A model generated the notes under the pieces. The model worked only from the letters and a program-made list of their open reading frames with translations. It was not told the origin of the DNA and did not search any database. The position numbers and the translations under genes were made by a program. Source: Rhyacichthys aspro (lineage: Eukaryota; Chordata; Actinopteri; Gobiiformes; Rhyacichthyidae). From it: DNA of 64,000 bases. Shown here one piece after another: positions 13,864 to 27,120 of the stretch. The stretch spans positions 20,764,731 to 20,828,730 of the forward strand of contig CM072148.1 in the NCBI GenBank assembly GCA_036850595.1. Direction: 5' to 3'. Every line of letters begins with the position of its first letter. Position 1 is the stretch's first letter.

Positions 13864-14386
13864 TAGCCCCTTTTTCACCGAAATTTCCAAGAACTTTCAT
13901 TTCCAAGAATTGATGTACCTATTCCGGAAAATGTGTTCAAATCAGGCTGACGATGTAAGAAATGTGATGGTGAGAAGCTGCAGTAAGAAGAAGCTGAGGC
14001 CAAACAAGCACAATGACGCCATAAAGGCCGACCGACAAGCCTGCTTCATCATTTCTGCGACAATACGCCAAGATGGAGGACAGGTTTTAATACATCGCAA
14101 CGAAAACCATGAGATCTGCACAAAAAAGACGACAGGTGTTAGGAGCAAAGACAATGTCAAACTAAAAAAGTGTGCAAAACGCTGCAATTGTGATCCACCA
14201 ATCAGTGTTCTTCAGCACAAAGCCCCGCCCCTCAAGAATACTGGAGAATCAGAAAAGTTCTACCCCCGTACTAGGTACTTTTATTCAGGGTAGGTTTGGG
14301 GTTGAGGGAAAGTTTTTACGTAATTTAAGTGGAAACGCAAAAATCCCAGGTAAACGATAAAAGTTCCTGTGCTGGAAAAGGGGCTA
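13864..14386. mobile_element. MITE (523 bp) with TAGCCCCTTTT ends
   Basis: Left end TAGCCCCTTTTTCACCG and right end CTGGAAAAGGGGCTA are inverted copies, and the similarity extends inward (AAGAACTTT at the left; AAAAGTTCCTG at the right). The structure is like fish DNA-transposon MITEs; the superfamily is not certain because no clean target duplication is visible. The longest open frame of the window (about 149 codons, 13844-14293) lies in it and looks accidental. A SINE lies directly to the right. Confidence 0.8.
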
Positions 14387-14399
14387 TACATAAGAAAAC

Positions 14400-14520
14400 A
14401 TTGAGCACGACAGAAACGGAGGGACCTGGGTTCGATTCCCAGCTCCACTCTCTCTGATCCCTGTTTTCTGTCCAACAACTGTCTCTCTTTCCAACAAAGG
14501 CAGAAGAGACAAAAGATGTT
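14400..14520 (+). mobile_element. tRNA-derived SINE fragment
   Basis: GGTTCGATTCC at 14429-14439 is a near-consensus RNA polymerase III B box. The following CTCTCTCTGATCCCTGTTTTC, CTGTCTCT and AACAAAGGCAGAAGAGACAAAAG match the copy at 19.1 kb. No convincing A box remains; the 5' part is lost or interrupted next to the MITE ending at 14386. A (TG)n run follows. Confidence 0.65.
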
Positions 14521-14523
14521 GTT

Positions 14524-14541
14524 GTGTGTGTGTGTGTGTGT
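14524..14541 (+). repeat. (TG)n microsatellite
   Basis: About nine TG units just after the SINE fragment. Confidence 0.85.
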
Positions 14542-15640
14542 TGTACTGTGGTGCACTCTATTGAAGAAATAAAGACACAGTGTTTTTCTAATAAACAGAA
14601 GAGCTCTCATGACTGCACCGGGTTGGCTGCCTGAGGCTTCTGTGCTCAGGCCCTGGTCGGATTACGACAGAGTGAGTGCACCCTGAAAGTAATTGTTGCT
14701 TGGTCATTTTGTCTTTTGCTTTGTTCTTGTTTTGTCTGGATCTTCAGTTTCTAAAAAGTTCTCTCTGCTTCAGTTTTATCGACTATTATCATGTCACAGC
14801 GTTAACGGCAATAATCAGAGCTGAAGAAACAAAACAAGGAAGAAGTCATTTAATAAAAATAAGTATCATTTAAAACTCAGCTGTGACAGATTGAGAGAAA
14901 CTGTCAGAAATAATGACAGAAAACCTCAGGTGCCTACGCTTCAATTAAGTCTGAGTGTGTGGGCAGAAGAAACAGAGCGGGTTGAGAAGTTGAGGTGTTT
15001 GCAACGAGTGGCTCTCGGCAGAAATGAAAATATTCAAGGATCCTTCAGCGAGGCACGAGTTGAGAGACAATGGATTGGTTATACTTTATGTCTTCCTGAA
15101 AACTGACGCTGTGTGAAGTCTCAAATATATCAAAGAGACGTCGCAAAAGTCGAGTGGAAAGAGGGATTAAACCGGACGAGACGCAGTAGAAGGAAGATAA
15201 ACCAGAATCTAAGAAGACACTGCGGCTGATATGAGACTGTAAATCACTGCATTTATTCAATATTGGTATTTTTAAAGTAAAATGTGGATGTAGCCTAGCC
15301 AAAAAGTGCTTTGCAGGTGCATTGTGTAAATTCTCATTGACACAAAATTACTCTCTTTAGGTTTGTTTTTTTTTACAATACAGAATTATAACTCTATAGC
15401 AGTGTTTAGCAAAGTTTTTGTTGTTGTTGTTTCACGGGACACATATTCCAAAAAAAATTCAAAACAATCATGACCCAACTTCCTGTTTTGGTTGAGCATA
15501 CGGTGCTAATTTTTTGCTACAGGTTTTTTGTGTTTTAATTTCTTAATTTTAATTTCCATTCAATTTTATTGGTGGTTTCCCTTTGATTGATGAAGCCTAT
15601 CGAGTACCAAAAACCTTCTTGAAAGTCTTGATTTTTAAAC

Positions 15641-15695
15641 TATTATTATTATTATTATTGTTATTATCATTATTATTATTATTATTATTATTATT
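15641..15695 (+). repeat. (TAT)n microsatellite
   Basis: About 18 ATT/TAT units with two single-base interruptions (TTG, ATC). Confidence 0.9.
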
Positions 15696-17018
15696 GGGGA
15701 CCACCAGGGTCTTCCTTTGAGAAGTTCTGCAGCAATAACTACAATTTCCTGGAAAACTGACAAAGCAAAGAAAAAAATCAGAAGGTCATATGTTTGTCTG
15801 TGACATATGACAAAACCTTGGCAGGGTGAGGGTCATTGTCATTGAAACAAACAATAAACCATTTTTTTGAGAATTAATATATCCCTTTGTGTAAGAAGAA
15901 AAACTACTACTTTATTTTGATATGCCCAAGATGAATGAGAACCATCATAGACAATAGACACCAATGTAAAATACATTTTAAGTGTGTTATTCCTGCTCAA
16001 CTAGGTCAAAAAACAAAGACTGGACTTTCCCGACCCCAAAGCACATAGTGACTCCATTGTCATCCCCAAACTGCCTTTAAAAGCATTGGACATCAGTGAA
16101 AATGACCAAAAGAAATGAAATTCATGGAAGCATTTAAAGTTGGGGCCAAAAAAAACTGCTAGCGAGAGTCAAAGATCAGAAATGTGTGGATTGTAGGCCT
16201 CTCCTAATTTTTGCTCAAACCGATTCCGGTTTAGACAAAAGGTCAACTGTAAAATAAAGTAAAATGTGGAGAAAATCTGCCACAGCATTGTCCAGAGTGA
16301 GTTTTTATGTCACAATACACAATAAAGTCTATATGTTTCTTATTGGACCTTACATAAATCCCCTTTTTCCTGTTCAAATACCTCTAAGACTGTTTTTGTG
16401 GCTGCTCTAATGTCTTCTCTCCATCACATATAAAAACACATCACATATGGATGACCTACGGAGGCCCGGAGGGGGACAAAAGCCTGCCTATAACAATCAA
16501 ATATGAGCAAAAACAGGCCTTCTTTAAAGTTAAACCCCTATTTATTTTTAATTACTTTGTTGTGTTATGAATTTAAAAGCGGGTTTTGCCTGGAGTCGAC
16601 ATTAACCTCTGACCTCCATCAAAAACTGTCAGAGGCTTCATGGACTTGATTATGGAGCAAAAAAAAAGCACCACAAAGAAGGTTTAATCAAATCTACTTT
16701 GAAGTACATCGGGAATTTCAGCCATTTTACACATGACTAATTCTGTACATGTCTTGGCGTCTGCAGCAGCTATTAGTCCAAACCATAAAACTAAATCAAA
16801 CAAATGAAATGTCCGCAGTGAATACGTTCTTTCTACTGTCTAAATGAGTCACTGTACAAACCCAAAAGAGAGTTTTCTATTGGTTTCTTTTGCTTTTGAC
16901 AAATTGTATACAGCAAAGTCTAAAGCCTATTTTGCCTTAAACCCTTTTTGACCAACTACAGTGAGCTATAGATATACATTTTGATAAACCTGTCTTTAAA
17001 ATCATAAACTAGAAATGC

Positions 17019-17019
<1 letters not shown>

Positions 17020-17063
<44 letters not shown>
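17020..17063 (+). repeat. (AAT)14 microsatellite
   Basis: Uninterrupted AAT units. Confidence 0.9.
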
Positions 17064-18837
17064 TGGTAATCAGTTACATTATTTTTACATTTACTACGCT
17101 TCATCTTTGCAAAAACAACTGCAGTCTTTCCTTCACAAAGTTTGCACATAGCTCCAGCTCTAGTTTTAGCTCTAGCAGCAGCTAAATGTAAAATCTATTG
17201 GCATTTTCTCAATTTTTCTGGAGAAAATTCCCCATTTTACATTTTCATTAAAGCACTGGAGCAAAAAGCTGGTCACAGACAAATCTCGTTTTTTTTTTTT
17301 TTGTTTTTTTTCTTGTTTTGCCCAAACTAAGCGCTGTCTTTAGTCCCACAACCCTTTAGTGGATCTGGCCCTTCGAGTGTCATTTTGATGTGATTATACA
17401 CTACATTTGTAATTGTATCCTACAGCCTTTTTACACAGTACACCTAGACACAATGACATAGGTCTAGGGGCATGATTCTCACTCGGGGGGTGAAAGGTCC
17501 TGAACCAGCCCCTAGCTGAGTCTCCAACAATGTGTCAATGTGTGGAGACCGTGACTGGGAGAGAGACAGAGGAAGTCCGCCTACTCCGTCTTTCTTACTC
17601 CAACCTGACAAGACGGGAGCTAGGAAAGAGAAAACTATACAATAAAAATATACGTACAAATATGAATAGTACTCGGGGCTGGGGCGTATACTTTTCTTGA
17701 ATTTCATTATAAATATACACATTTTGTCTATTGCCTAGATATACATGTTTATATAAATCCTCAGCGTCCACACACAATGACTTCAGCCACTGCAAACATT
17801 TCTAGTATCTTTGTTTCCCTTTTTAAGCGCCTCATTGTGCTATTTAAGAGAGTGAGTGCTAAACTGAAGAGCAGCCAAAGGGACAAACAAACAGTTTGAC
17901 AAAATACAAGTCTTACTCTCAATGCAATATTCAACAATTTGTGTAAAATCCCAAAGTATGTGTCCATATAAAATCAGTCTCAAATGGATTTCATGGTTGA
18001 AGTGTTCTGCATCAGGTCACATGAAAACTCCGAGGATTTTAAGGCTGCCTTTTTTGCACGATAATAAGAAGTGTGTCTGTTTAATTTACAGAAACACAAT
18101 GCTGAAGTGTTGAAGTCGAAGCGCTTGAATGCTTTATGAACGTTTGCCCCTTGTGTGTCCTGGAGCACCCCGATCGCAGTGACGTCCTGGCAGCCTTTGA
18201 ATTGCAAATAATTGTTTCCATTGTTTCCATGTCATTTGTTGTGCAAAGCTTCATCCTCTGGGTTTGAACGCTGCTCCTCTATCTCTCTATTGTTCGCAGT
18301 CCACCATCTGTCTGCTGCTACACAAACGCACACACAACAACTACATCTCCCAGAGTGCACCTGTGGGCCGTCAGCACCTTTGAGCAAATATAAAATCTCA
18401 AAGTAAAAATTCAACAGAAATGGCCTTTAAATGGATTTTTATGAGACATTAATCCTTGTATTAGTGGTTATATTCCATGTTAATGTCCCTATAGAGCAAT
18501 GTGGACAAACTTTACTCCTTTTTTTACACGGGAAGGAGAAGCACATGATATAGCGTGGAGGCTAGAGTTCATTCAGTGCCTTTTTTTTTTCCCAGAAGGC
18601 CATGACCCAGTGTAAAAGTGACCAGTGTTGTGTCACAGGTGGAGCATAAATGGGAAACAAGGCTGACTGAGACTGGATATTGTAGAAATTCACACCAATA
18701 TCACATAAAAGAGTTTAAAAGGGGTTTGTAGATTCATTGAATTATTACTGGCTCTGTATGTTCCATATCTATGTCACTATGTAACAATAACTGAAAATAT
18801 CTGAGAAATACAATCTGCTCAATCCAACTGTGACTTA

Positions 18838-18956
18838 AAAAAAAAAAAATATAAAAGAGGGAAAAAAAAAAGGGGGGAAGGAAAAAAAAAAAAAATAAAA
18901 AAAAAAAAAAAAAAGGGAGGGGGGAAAAAAAAAAAAAAAAAAGGGGGAGGGGAAAC
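18838..18956. repeat. Homopurine A/G low-complexity tract
   Basis: About 119 bases that are nearly all A and G on the plus strand, with long A runs broken by G runs (ggggggaagg, gggaggggggaa, gggggagggg). The few exceptions are T. The minus-strand open frame over it (poly-Phe/Pro/Leu) is an artefact. Confidence 0.85.
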
Positions 18957-19094
18957 AAAGACACCTTCTTCAAAAAAGAGGGTTTCAAGTTAAGGGAGTA
19001 CTTTATCAACACACATGAATTGGGCTGTTTTTCAAGGAGTTTGGGTGGTGGATGGGAAAATGAAACCTAGACATTGCCAAAAGAAACTATCATA

Positions 19095-19235
19095 ACTATC
19101 ATACACAATATAGCATACCACATACTCAAGAGACCCAGGTTCGATTCCAACTCAGGTCCTCTCTCTCTCACTCTGTTTCCTGTAGATATACTGTCTCTAT
19201 CAAATAAAGGCAAAAAGGCAAAAGCAAAAAAAGTC
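19095..19235 (+). mobile_element. tRNA-derived SINE
   Basis: B box GGTTCGATTCC at 19138-19148, then pyrimidine-rich CTCTCTCTCACTCTG, TTTCCTGT, CTGTCTCTATC and the tail AAATAAAGGCAAAAAGGCAA. Same family as the copies at 14.4 kb and, inverted, 24.1 kb. The A-box region (tagcataccacatactc) is weak. Not a functional tRNA: no cloverleaf can be drawn. Confidence 0.65.
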
Positions 19236-21734
19236 ATAGTAGAAAGTGATATGTTGTTAATGATTAGAACTTTAAAATTGCAGCAAACTTTTCATTGTTC
19301 AAGTGTGTAACTTTTGAGAAAATCAGTCTATAGAGCTAAACACATTTAATAATATACTGTAATTTAATGTTAATTTGGTCATTTTTACCATAATTATTTC
19401 ACCATTAATTGTCCTTTAAATATTCCCTTAGCAAAATGTCATTGTTTTATCACTCTTTAATGTGCCAGTACCTTTTTACAAAGCCAATTTTTCTATTTAT
19501 TTATTTATTTACTTATTTTTATTACATGCCTATTGTCTTGATCGCAAATATTTTTATAGATTTTTTAAATGATAGATTTTTTTAACTCGGCAAGTGAGCT
19601 TTTTGTCACTTCCCTTATTTTATTGTACATTCTTGTTTAATATAAATTGGCTACTTCTTCTTCTTCTTAGGTTAAATGCAATCATCGCTGCACAAACTGA
19701 CAGGATTAGCTGAAATCAGAAACGCTGGCCATGTTCACTTGACTTAAAACCTCACAAAGACACGCACACACACTGAGCGATCAAATCTCAGCGAAGCAAA
19801 TCACTCAAATATGACGCGGCGCACAAAAGCAGCCTTTATTGAAGCTCGGAGGAATTCAGTTTGAGCAGAAAAAGGCGGGTCCAAGTAAACAGTGCACGCT
19901 TCTCTTTTCAGCTGCAGAGACTTTGAGCTTTGTGTGTTTTAGGGCTTTTGTGAGAACAGGTTTAAGTTGGAGAAGTGAGGACGGACACGGTCGCTTTTAG
20001 GTTTTCAACAACATCACATGACAATAAAGGTGCTGCCAATAGAGATTTAGTAATAGTAAAGAGAGATTTTAGACTAGTTCACAATAAAATGTATAACAAA
20101 AGACTTAACTACAGCATTGCCTCAAACTGGAATTTAGTATTTATTCAGCTTTAAGAAGAGAAATGGCTGTGGTTTAACTTAACGTGTTGCACAAATTCAG
20201 AAATAACTGTATAAAATGTGTCTAATTTTAGTGAATAAACTGGATTGTAGTAAACCTTTCTTCTTTTAGAGAGGACGTGGCCCTTGGTGCACTCAAATTT
20301 ATAAGAAAAGGTTTGGATTGAGGACATAGTGTTAGCACTGTATAAAGTTTTAAACAAATCAGATGGTTTTGGAAATATAAAATCAAAAAGACTACTCAAA
20401 AGACTATTTCTAGTGTGTTGTTTTATGTATTATCTCACATAAAAATTGTAAACAATGAAAACTGTTATATCAAAAGCTACATTCAGTTTATTTATATTAT
20501 ACAATAGTTATAATAAGAGAAAATATTCTGAACCTCACTAATTTCTTGGTTCTTAATTATATAATATCAATATAATATATAATAAAATATTAACAGAACA
20601 GGAGTTGCAGATTGGCACATACATCAAAAAGGCTTTCAGGTTCCTTTGGGTTTTATTATTCCAGGAACAAAACAGTGATGTTATGTGATTAAAATATATA
20701 GCATTTGGGAGATTGAAGTTATGAAAATAGGCAACAAACATAAAAAAAACCCTGACTATTTTAGTAGTTGTAGGTGGAGGGGGAAAATCCTTTCTGGACA
20801 TGGGATTTTTCAAAAGAAAGTCTCTTAAACAACTTCAACAAACTGTACATTAAGCCCAGTTTTCGATCTTGTGATGATTTTATGAGAATGTGTCACGTCA
20901 TTTAACCTCAGTGTCACTCATCACACACAATTCACTCACTGTGCAAAATTTACCGTGCAAAATGACTAGCTCAAATTAAAGTTCAAATTTAATTAACATG
21001 AGACACATGACCAACTAGTTACGGAAAGCAAAAGCAAAACGTCTCAACTATAACATTAATCTTAGCACATAAACTGCAGTCTGAAGTGGTGGGTTTGATT
21101 GACGTCCTGGGTTTTATGTCCCATCCCTCACCCAAACCTCTTGTCTGAACAAACCCAGACTCTCCATTGTCTTGTTGCAGCTGCAGTGTATTGTTTTAGT
21201 ATTATTTAAGTTTTTGCTTTTTATCACTCGTATTTATCAGTGCATCCATTCCCAAACTTTTCTCACCAAGTACTCCCTTAAATATTCTGTGAAATATTAC
21301 TGCTCACAAGATGAATACAGAAGTGCAGTCCATTTAAATGACATATATCCAATAACTGAAACATGGGTCAGATTACTACATGACTTTTACCTACTCTTTA
21401 TGGTTTTATGGGAGGAAAAAACACTTATGCTTCCAACTGTACTCCATTTAAACAGCTTAAGCAAGGTCTAAACTTGGAATAAACCCAGGGTTCATCCAGG
21501 ACTAGGCAGGGGTCAATATAAGATTCTGACAGTATGAGAATCTTGAGGACAATGGCGAATGTTATTGTGATTTTGAGACAAATAGAATTAAACACAATTT
21601 TTTCAAATAAATGTTTAAAGTCAGTTTTTTTTGAATGATTTTTAAACTTGATAAAGGGGAAATGTGACTAATAATTTATACAAACACCATGAAAACTCCA
21701 GACTTACAATGATTCGATGTGATCTAACGCTTTG

Positions 21735-21752
21735 GGAGCCGACCCTCACTTC
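21735..21752 (+). repeat. GGAGCCGACCCTCACTTC repeat word, copy 1
   Basis: An 18-base word found again at 24283-24300 (one base C to T, one G to A) and 60416-60433. Each is followed by a pyrimidine-rich stretch and a GTTTGTAAT- or CGTAAACA-like word. It marks a small dispersed repeat of unknown class. Confidence 0.5.
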
Positions 21753-22029
21753 CTCCACTTCCTCTACACTATCCTCCTACTGTCTATGTTCGTAATCACT
21801 TAGCAGTAAAATGGATTTACAGTCAAATGATCTCAAATATTCACACGTGACACAAAACAATTGTCTTCTTGTACACCCTAGACGCTCGACTTTATCATTT
21901 TATGAGTTAAATTGGTTGTTTCTTGCAAAGTCCAGGGATTGACGTCACATTCCCCACCCAAACCTGCCTCCTCTTTATATTTTGTGCTCGAAACATAATC
22001 TTCCTTTCGCACCGAGGTCAAATAGCAGC

Positions 22030-22230
22030 TAAATTTCTGTGCTGCGTGACATGTTCATATCATATCTCCTCTGTATCTCGCTGTAAAAGACAAAGCGGCC
22101 GCATGTTTCCCATTTACAGCAGTTACAGCCGCATGACCCAGAGTTTTATGGTCCACAAACACGGCCGTAAAAGTGTCTTCAAACTATTTAGGGCTAAAAC
22201 ACGGAGACAATCCTGATGTTTTAAAGGCTT
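22030..22230. promoter_or_regulatory. Candidate conserved non-coding element
   Basis: Repeat-free block with GCGGCCGCATG, GCAGTTACAGCCGCATGACC, TTTTATGGTCCACAAACACG and GGCCGTAAAAG, which resemble Hox/Cdx- and Runx-type sites. The open frame across it (21923-22216) matches no family I know. Confidence 0.25.
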
Positions 22231-24111
22231 AATGTAATTTTGTAAATGGCAAGGACAGACATATATCATCAGGAGAGACGTTCACCTGAAGTGGCGCCAT
22301 TAAAGGGAATTGGACAGGTTCATTAAAGGTTTTTGGGAGAAAGGAAGGTAATAGAAGAGCATTTTCTTTGTTCTTTTCGTTCAGACCAAAGCATTTACTC
22401 AGTCTTCACAGTGGCATTTTTAGCACTCAACAAAATGACACTACTCTAGATCCCGAACGTGTGGATGAAGCCTCATTCTGATTGAAAGCCATGTTTGTGC
22501 AAGTTGCAAATATTGTGCATTCACATTTATTTAAAGCCTCGTTGGCTCAGTTTATGGGTAACCCCTAAAGAGCATGTGTTTCCACTCTCAGCTGCAGAAG
22601 AGCGGCGTCTGCTAGAAAAGTTGTGTCTCTATTTAAGATCTTTGAAGCAGACTTTTCAAAACGAGGAATGTGTTGCCAATAATTAAAATAAAAAAAGAAA
22701 GAGAGTAAATCCCGTTGTAGCAGCTCCTGAACTTTAAATTCATAGAGCTGCACCAATTTCCTATAATTTACCGACTCAGTATTTGAGACACAGGTTCTGC
22801 TTGTGTTTAATACATTGTAGATGATAAATACAATGTTTAAATTCATGAAACAAAAGCCGTACGACGCTCATGTTTTCTGTTTGAAAATGATTGTGATTAT
22901 TTATCGTCCAGACTGCAAGTTTAGCTCCACCTTTCCAAAAAGCGGACTCCAGACCAGGATGCACTGATCAATTATGATGATGAAAGATTAAAAAAGAGAA
23001 GAGAGAAGAGGTAAACCAAAACAGGATGATTTCATTCCATTACTGTTTTGCTTTACTGTGAAAAGAAAAGCTAACGGCAAAAACTGACACAAAGTTCATC
23101 TCTTACCTCTACTTTGGGCAAGTGTTGACCAAGAACAAGTTGAGATCAGATCTAGGGCAAGATTTGTTTACTGTACAATAACTACTTCTGTGAACCGCCT
23201 TCCTTGGAAATTCTTCTGCATTGCTTTGTGGAAGTAAAATTTGAATGTTGGCCGGCCTAGGTATAAAATTCCTCTTTGTCTTAAGAGCTATACTTGGTTC
23301 AACAAACCATAGTCACATAAAACACAATATTAACCTCACCTGCAGTCACAGATATTATTCACTTCTCACAGATTAACTTAATTAGACCCATCTAACTTTA
23401 GCTTGTTACTTCCTGCTGTTTTGCAGGTTTTTAACACCTAAACATTCTCCCATATTCACACCCAAGAATTAGCTGCTTCCCTTTATAGTTTTGCTTTAAA
23501 CTTACAGTATATCTCTCAGTGGGTCGGGAAAAAAAAAACCTGTAAAAACACCAGAGGAATTTAATGATATTACACTTTAAATGACTTCCACTCGCATGAA
23601 GAATAATTAGTGTTGTCAGATTTCACAGAGTCTAACAAGATTTTACACTTCTCCACTAAACTTTCAGTATGTAAAGTTTGTCATTAGAAACACAATGAGG
23701 ACAAAAGAATGAAGAACAATGGAATAAAGCTGATACGACGGGGGAAATGACTGTGTTAGAGGCAGAAATAGAGGTTATATTGAAGTTTGTCAATCAATTA
23801 TGGCAGATTTTAATGGGTTCTTAGGAGAGCTTGATATTTTCTTGGAAATTATTCAACTTTAATATTGACTTTCCAAGATTATAATAAAAAAGAAACTAGA
23901 TGAATTTGTAAAAGTGCATTGAAAGTGCTTGAATTTGACCAAAAAGAGATTATAGGTAAGAAAAGTGATAAGTTAAGATTAGGAAGTCAGCAAAAGAATA
24001 CAAATACTTAAAAAAAAAAAAAAGTGCATGAACCTTACCACTTCCTATGTCTTATTCTCTTGCATCAAACTATGGGCAATGGATGTATTTTATGTTTGGA
24101 TTTTATTTATT

Positions 24112-24250
24112 TTGACCTTTTTGCCTTTTTGTTTTTTAGATCAGCATTGACATTTTTACATTAATACAAAGCAGGGTAAGAGAGGGGAATGACCTGAGCT
24201 GGAATTGAACATGGGTCACCTGAATATGTCATATGTGCTAGCCACTTAGA
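24112..24250 (-). mobile_element. tRNA-derived SINE, inverted
   Basis: On the minus strand the sequence reads ...AAGTGGCTAGCACATATGAC, GGTGACCCATGTTCAATTCC (B-box-like), then a pyrimidine-rich body and a tail rich in AAAAAGGCAAAAAGGTC, as in the copies at 14.4 and 19.1 kb. This copy keeps more of the tRNA-like head (TGGCTAGCAC as A-box remnant). Confidence 0.6.
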
Positions 24251-24282
24251 ATGTATTTTTTTCAATGCAAGCCAGTGCTCTT

Positions 24283-24300
24283 GGAGCTAACCCTCACTTC
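24283..24300 (+). repeat. GGAGCTAACCCTCACTTC repeat word, copy 2
   Basis: Lies about 35 bases beyond the head of the inverted SINE; see copies at 21735 and 60416. Confidence 0.5.
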
Positions 24301-24428
24301 CACTCATACTATTTATCTACTGTGTAATGTTTGTAATTTTTTTCCATAGCATTTTGTCTTTTTTTTTTTTTTAAACACAAGAAAAAATGCTATTTGGCAG
24401 TAGTCAGGAATGACACTGTTCAAAAAGT

Positions 24429-24536
24429 AAAATAAAAAATAAATAAAAAATAAAATAAAAATAAATCAATAAATCAATAAATCAATAAATCAATAAATCA
24501 ATCAATCAATAAATAAATAAATAAATAAATAATAAA
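24429..24536 (+). repeat. Compound AAAT/AATC microsatellite
   Basis: AAATA-type units, then AATC/AATA units, then pure AAAT units, with few other bases. It lies about 180 bases right of the inverted SINE. Confidence 0.85.
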
Positions 24537-26639
24537 GCGGGGGGAAAAACTATGAGCAAAAATGACCAAAATAGTATTACAAAGAACCTAATAGCATGAG
24601 GAAGAAAGAAACCTTGGTCAAAAAAAAAAAAAGAGCAACAAACCAACAGAAAATACTAGCAAGATGAGCAGGGAATTGTGTCTCAAATCTTTTAGTTCCC
24701 CTGAAAAAAATCTGGGATAAAAACACTGGACAAACTTTCTGTAAACGTCACATTTAAAACTATTTCAAGATCCTTTTAGTTGCTGGTCCAAGGAAGATAA
24801 CTTCACAATGTTAGCTTGTTCTGGGAGTGAGTGTCAAAATAAAGTCTCTAAATCTCTTCTATGTAACACACACTGTCACTGAGAGTGCTTTGAGAAGTTG
24901 TGAAAGCCTTGTTCTAAAAGTGTGTTTTCACTGGCTCCATTTTTTGCGTTTTTCCATTTTTGCTCCTGTCTGCTTCTCCAAACTGGGACTGTGCTGACAA
25001 TTACATCAGAATAAGTGACCTCTCCCTACATACCTCACAGAAATACTGCACTATCCCTCTTTTGAAACGGACAAAGCTCTCGTTGCTTCTCACTAATCTC
25101 AAACCAGACCATCTATTCCACCGTCGCTAAGTCAAATGTACATCTCCATAATGTACCACAGCCACACACACCCCTTCTGTCGACGTTCGCTCGGTGCCAG
25201 CGCAGTATTTTCACAGTTCAAACCCCTCACAGCCCCCAAAGAGAGCAGCCTCCTCCCGCAGGACGAGGAGTTGGCGTGTGGTGTTCATCCATATGCAACA
25301 ACAACGTCAACAGCGGCGTTTAGATTTACAGCCTGTTGTTGGCACCGCGGCGGGTCTAAAAAGGGTGGACCGCTGCCACTCTCTGCCATAAAAGTGCCAC
25401 GTTGTTTTGTTTCGCTCTCCAAAGAAGTCAAGAATTAAGGAGGTGAGAAAGAAGTGGACGGGGAAATCTCTCGGGGAAGTCCATCTGTCCATTACGGAAA
25501 TAAAAGCAGAGCAGAGGGAGGGAGGGGTGTGGGTTTCGCTCTAAGAAATCCAGTTGGTCATTGAGGGAAAAGAGAGAGGAAATGAAGTGAGAGAGAATAC
25601 ACCAGACAATCACAAATTCAATGTAAATTCTCCCAAATAAATGTAGCTGTGTGATGTTTTCATGAACCAATTACAGACAGAATATCAGTGTTTTTATGGA
25701 GGCGGGCGTTTTCAATGTGTTCTATTGGTATTACTGTTTGAAAAGCAGATAAATGAGCACTTTGAAAACGTTCAGTGTGATAGCAGTGTGCTTAGTTTAA
25801 ATAAGTAGAGCAAGTGTTGGTAAAATGGAGAAAGAGTCAATGCAGCAATGAGAAAAAAACAACGCTGAACTCTGAGCAAGAAGTTTAAGTGTGTTACGAT
25901 TTTCAGTTTTGTAATTCTTTTTAAATTAAAGGCAGGATAGGTCACTATGTTTTTAATGCAGGTAGGGCTGGATTAACTTTTTTTTTTCAAAACTAGTCAT
26001 TGAAATCACCTTCAGCAAAAACAATACATTTACTGTATCAGTGCTTCCTGCAGAAAATGTGAGTAAATGTGGAGGCGGCTGCATGTGTATAATATAAACA
26101 ATTATCCTTTTTTTTAACTTTCTTATTTGTACCACTAAAACTACAAAGTGGAAGTTATATTACAGTTGGCCTGACAGATTTTGACAATGCATTGATTATC
26201 TTTAATACGCCACTAAACAACTGTGTATCATACTGCAGAGAGGGGTTCTGTATAGGCCTCTCTGTTGTCTACACCTCAGGCTCTGTCAGCCCATCGGTCT
26301 GATGCTGAAAACTCTAAACTTCAGTTTTGTCTTTGTATACTTCAGTAATGTCTTTGTATTTTGTATTGGTGGATGGGTTTGTTTTTAAATAAATACATAA
26401 GGGCAAGAAAGGTCACTATGCTGTTCATATGGGTTCATAAGGGACCAATCAAGCCACAGACAAGGAAAAAAAGAGTGTAGAGAGGTCAGAGGTCATAAAA
26501 AAGTGATGCGCTCTCAATGCTACAGTCAGACGCTAATGGCCAGTGGACTTGTATTGTATTATATTTTGCTTATTTTATTGGTTGAAAACAAAACAAATCA
26601 AGACAAATGCAGTAGTTTTATCTAAATAAATATAATCCT

Positions 26640-27120
26640 AGTTTTAAGCCTTGCATACAAGCTCGCATAAAGAAACTCACATATTTTGCAAAAACATCCA
26701 TAAGGCTGAGGCAGGCGTCGTATTTTCCGAGAACTCCAGCTTTACATACGGTGCGTTACAGCATCATTCTCTGCAGTTTATTTGCTTCCCGGCATTTCAT
26801 TGTAACTCTTCTAATTGGCATTTTGCCTTTTGCGTCGTTTGAAAAGTTCGCGTCGAGTTTGTTTCACATTAAATGCAAACACAGCTCTCACGTCTAGACT
26901 CATTCTGCCAGTCTGCCACAAAGCAAACTCCGGTAAAAGCCCTGATTTTAGCAGCAGCCATTAGCCGCTCCCGCTGCGAGACGTGTTGGAGGTACAATCA
27001 CTCCGACTCACACCTCCTTCGCTCTCACAGCCTGCTCCGGCGCCGCTCTGCCACAACCTTTCAGACGTCAAATTAACCGCTCTCTCCTCCGACAAAAAAG
27101 TGCCAAAGAAATCAGCGGTA
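26640..27120. promoter_or_regulatory. Candidate conserved non-coding element
   Basis: Repeat-free, CpG-containing block in otherwise AT-rich DNA (tacggtgcgttacagcatca, tgcgtcgtttgaaaagttcg, ccgctcccgctgcgagacgt). Two short open frames here resemble no known protein. Confidence 0.25.

Larger units (their letters stand above)
14545..24110. other. Non-coding region, no gene seen
   Basis: Microsatellites, one SINE and the homopurine tract are listed separately. Possible regulatory patches lie at 18.0-18.4, 19.69-19.96 and 22.03-22.23 kb. No coding exon is recognised on either strand. Confidence 0.6.

Noticed and set aside
14429..14439. Possible tRNA gene from a B-box-like GGTTCGATTCC
   Set aside because: No acceptor or D stem can be paired and no proper A box exists; the shared body and tail with two other copies identify a SINE.
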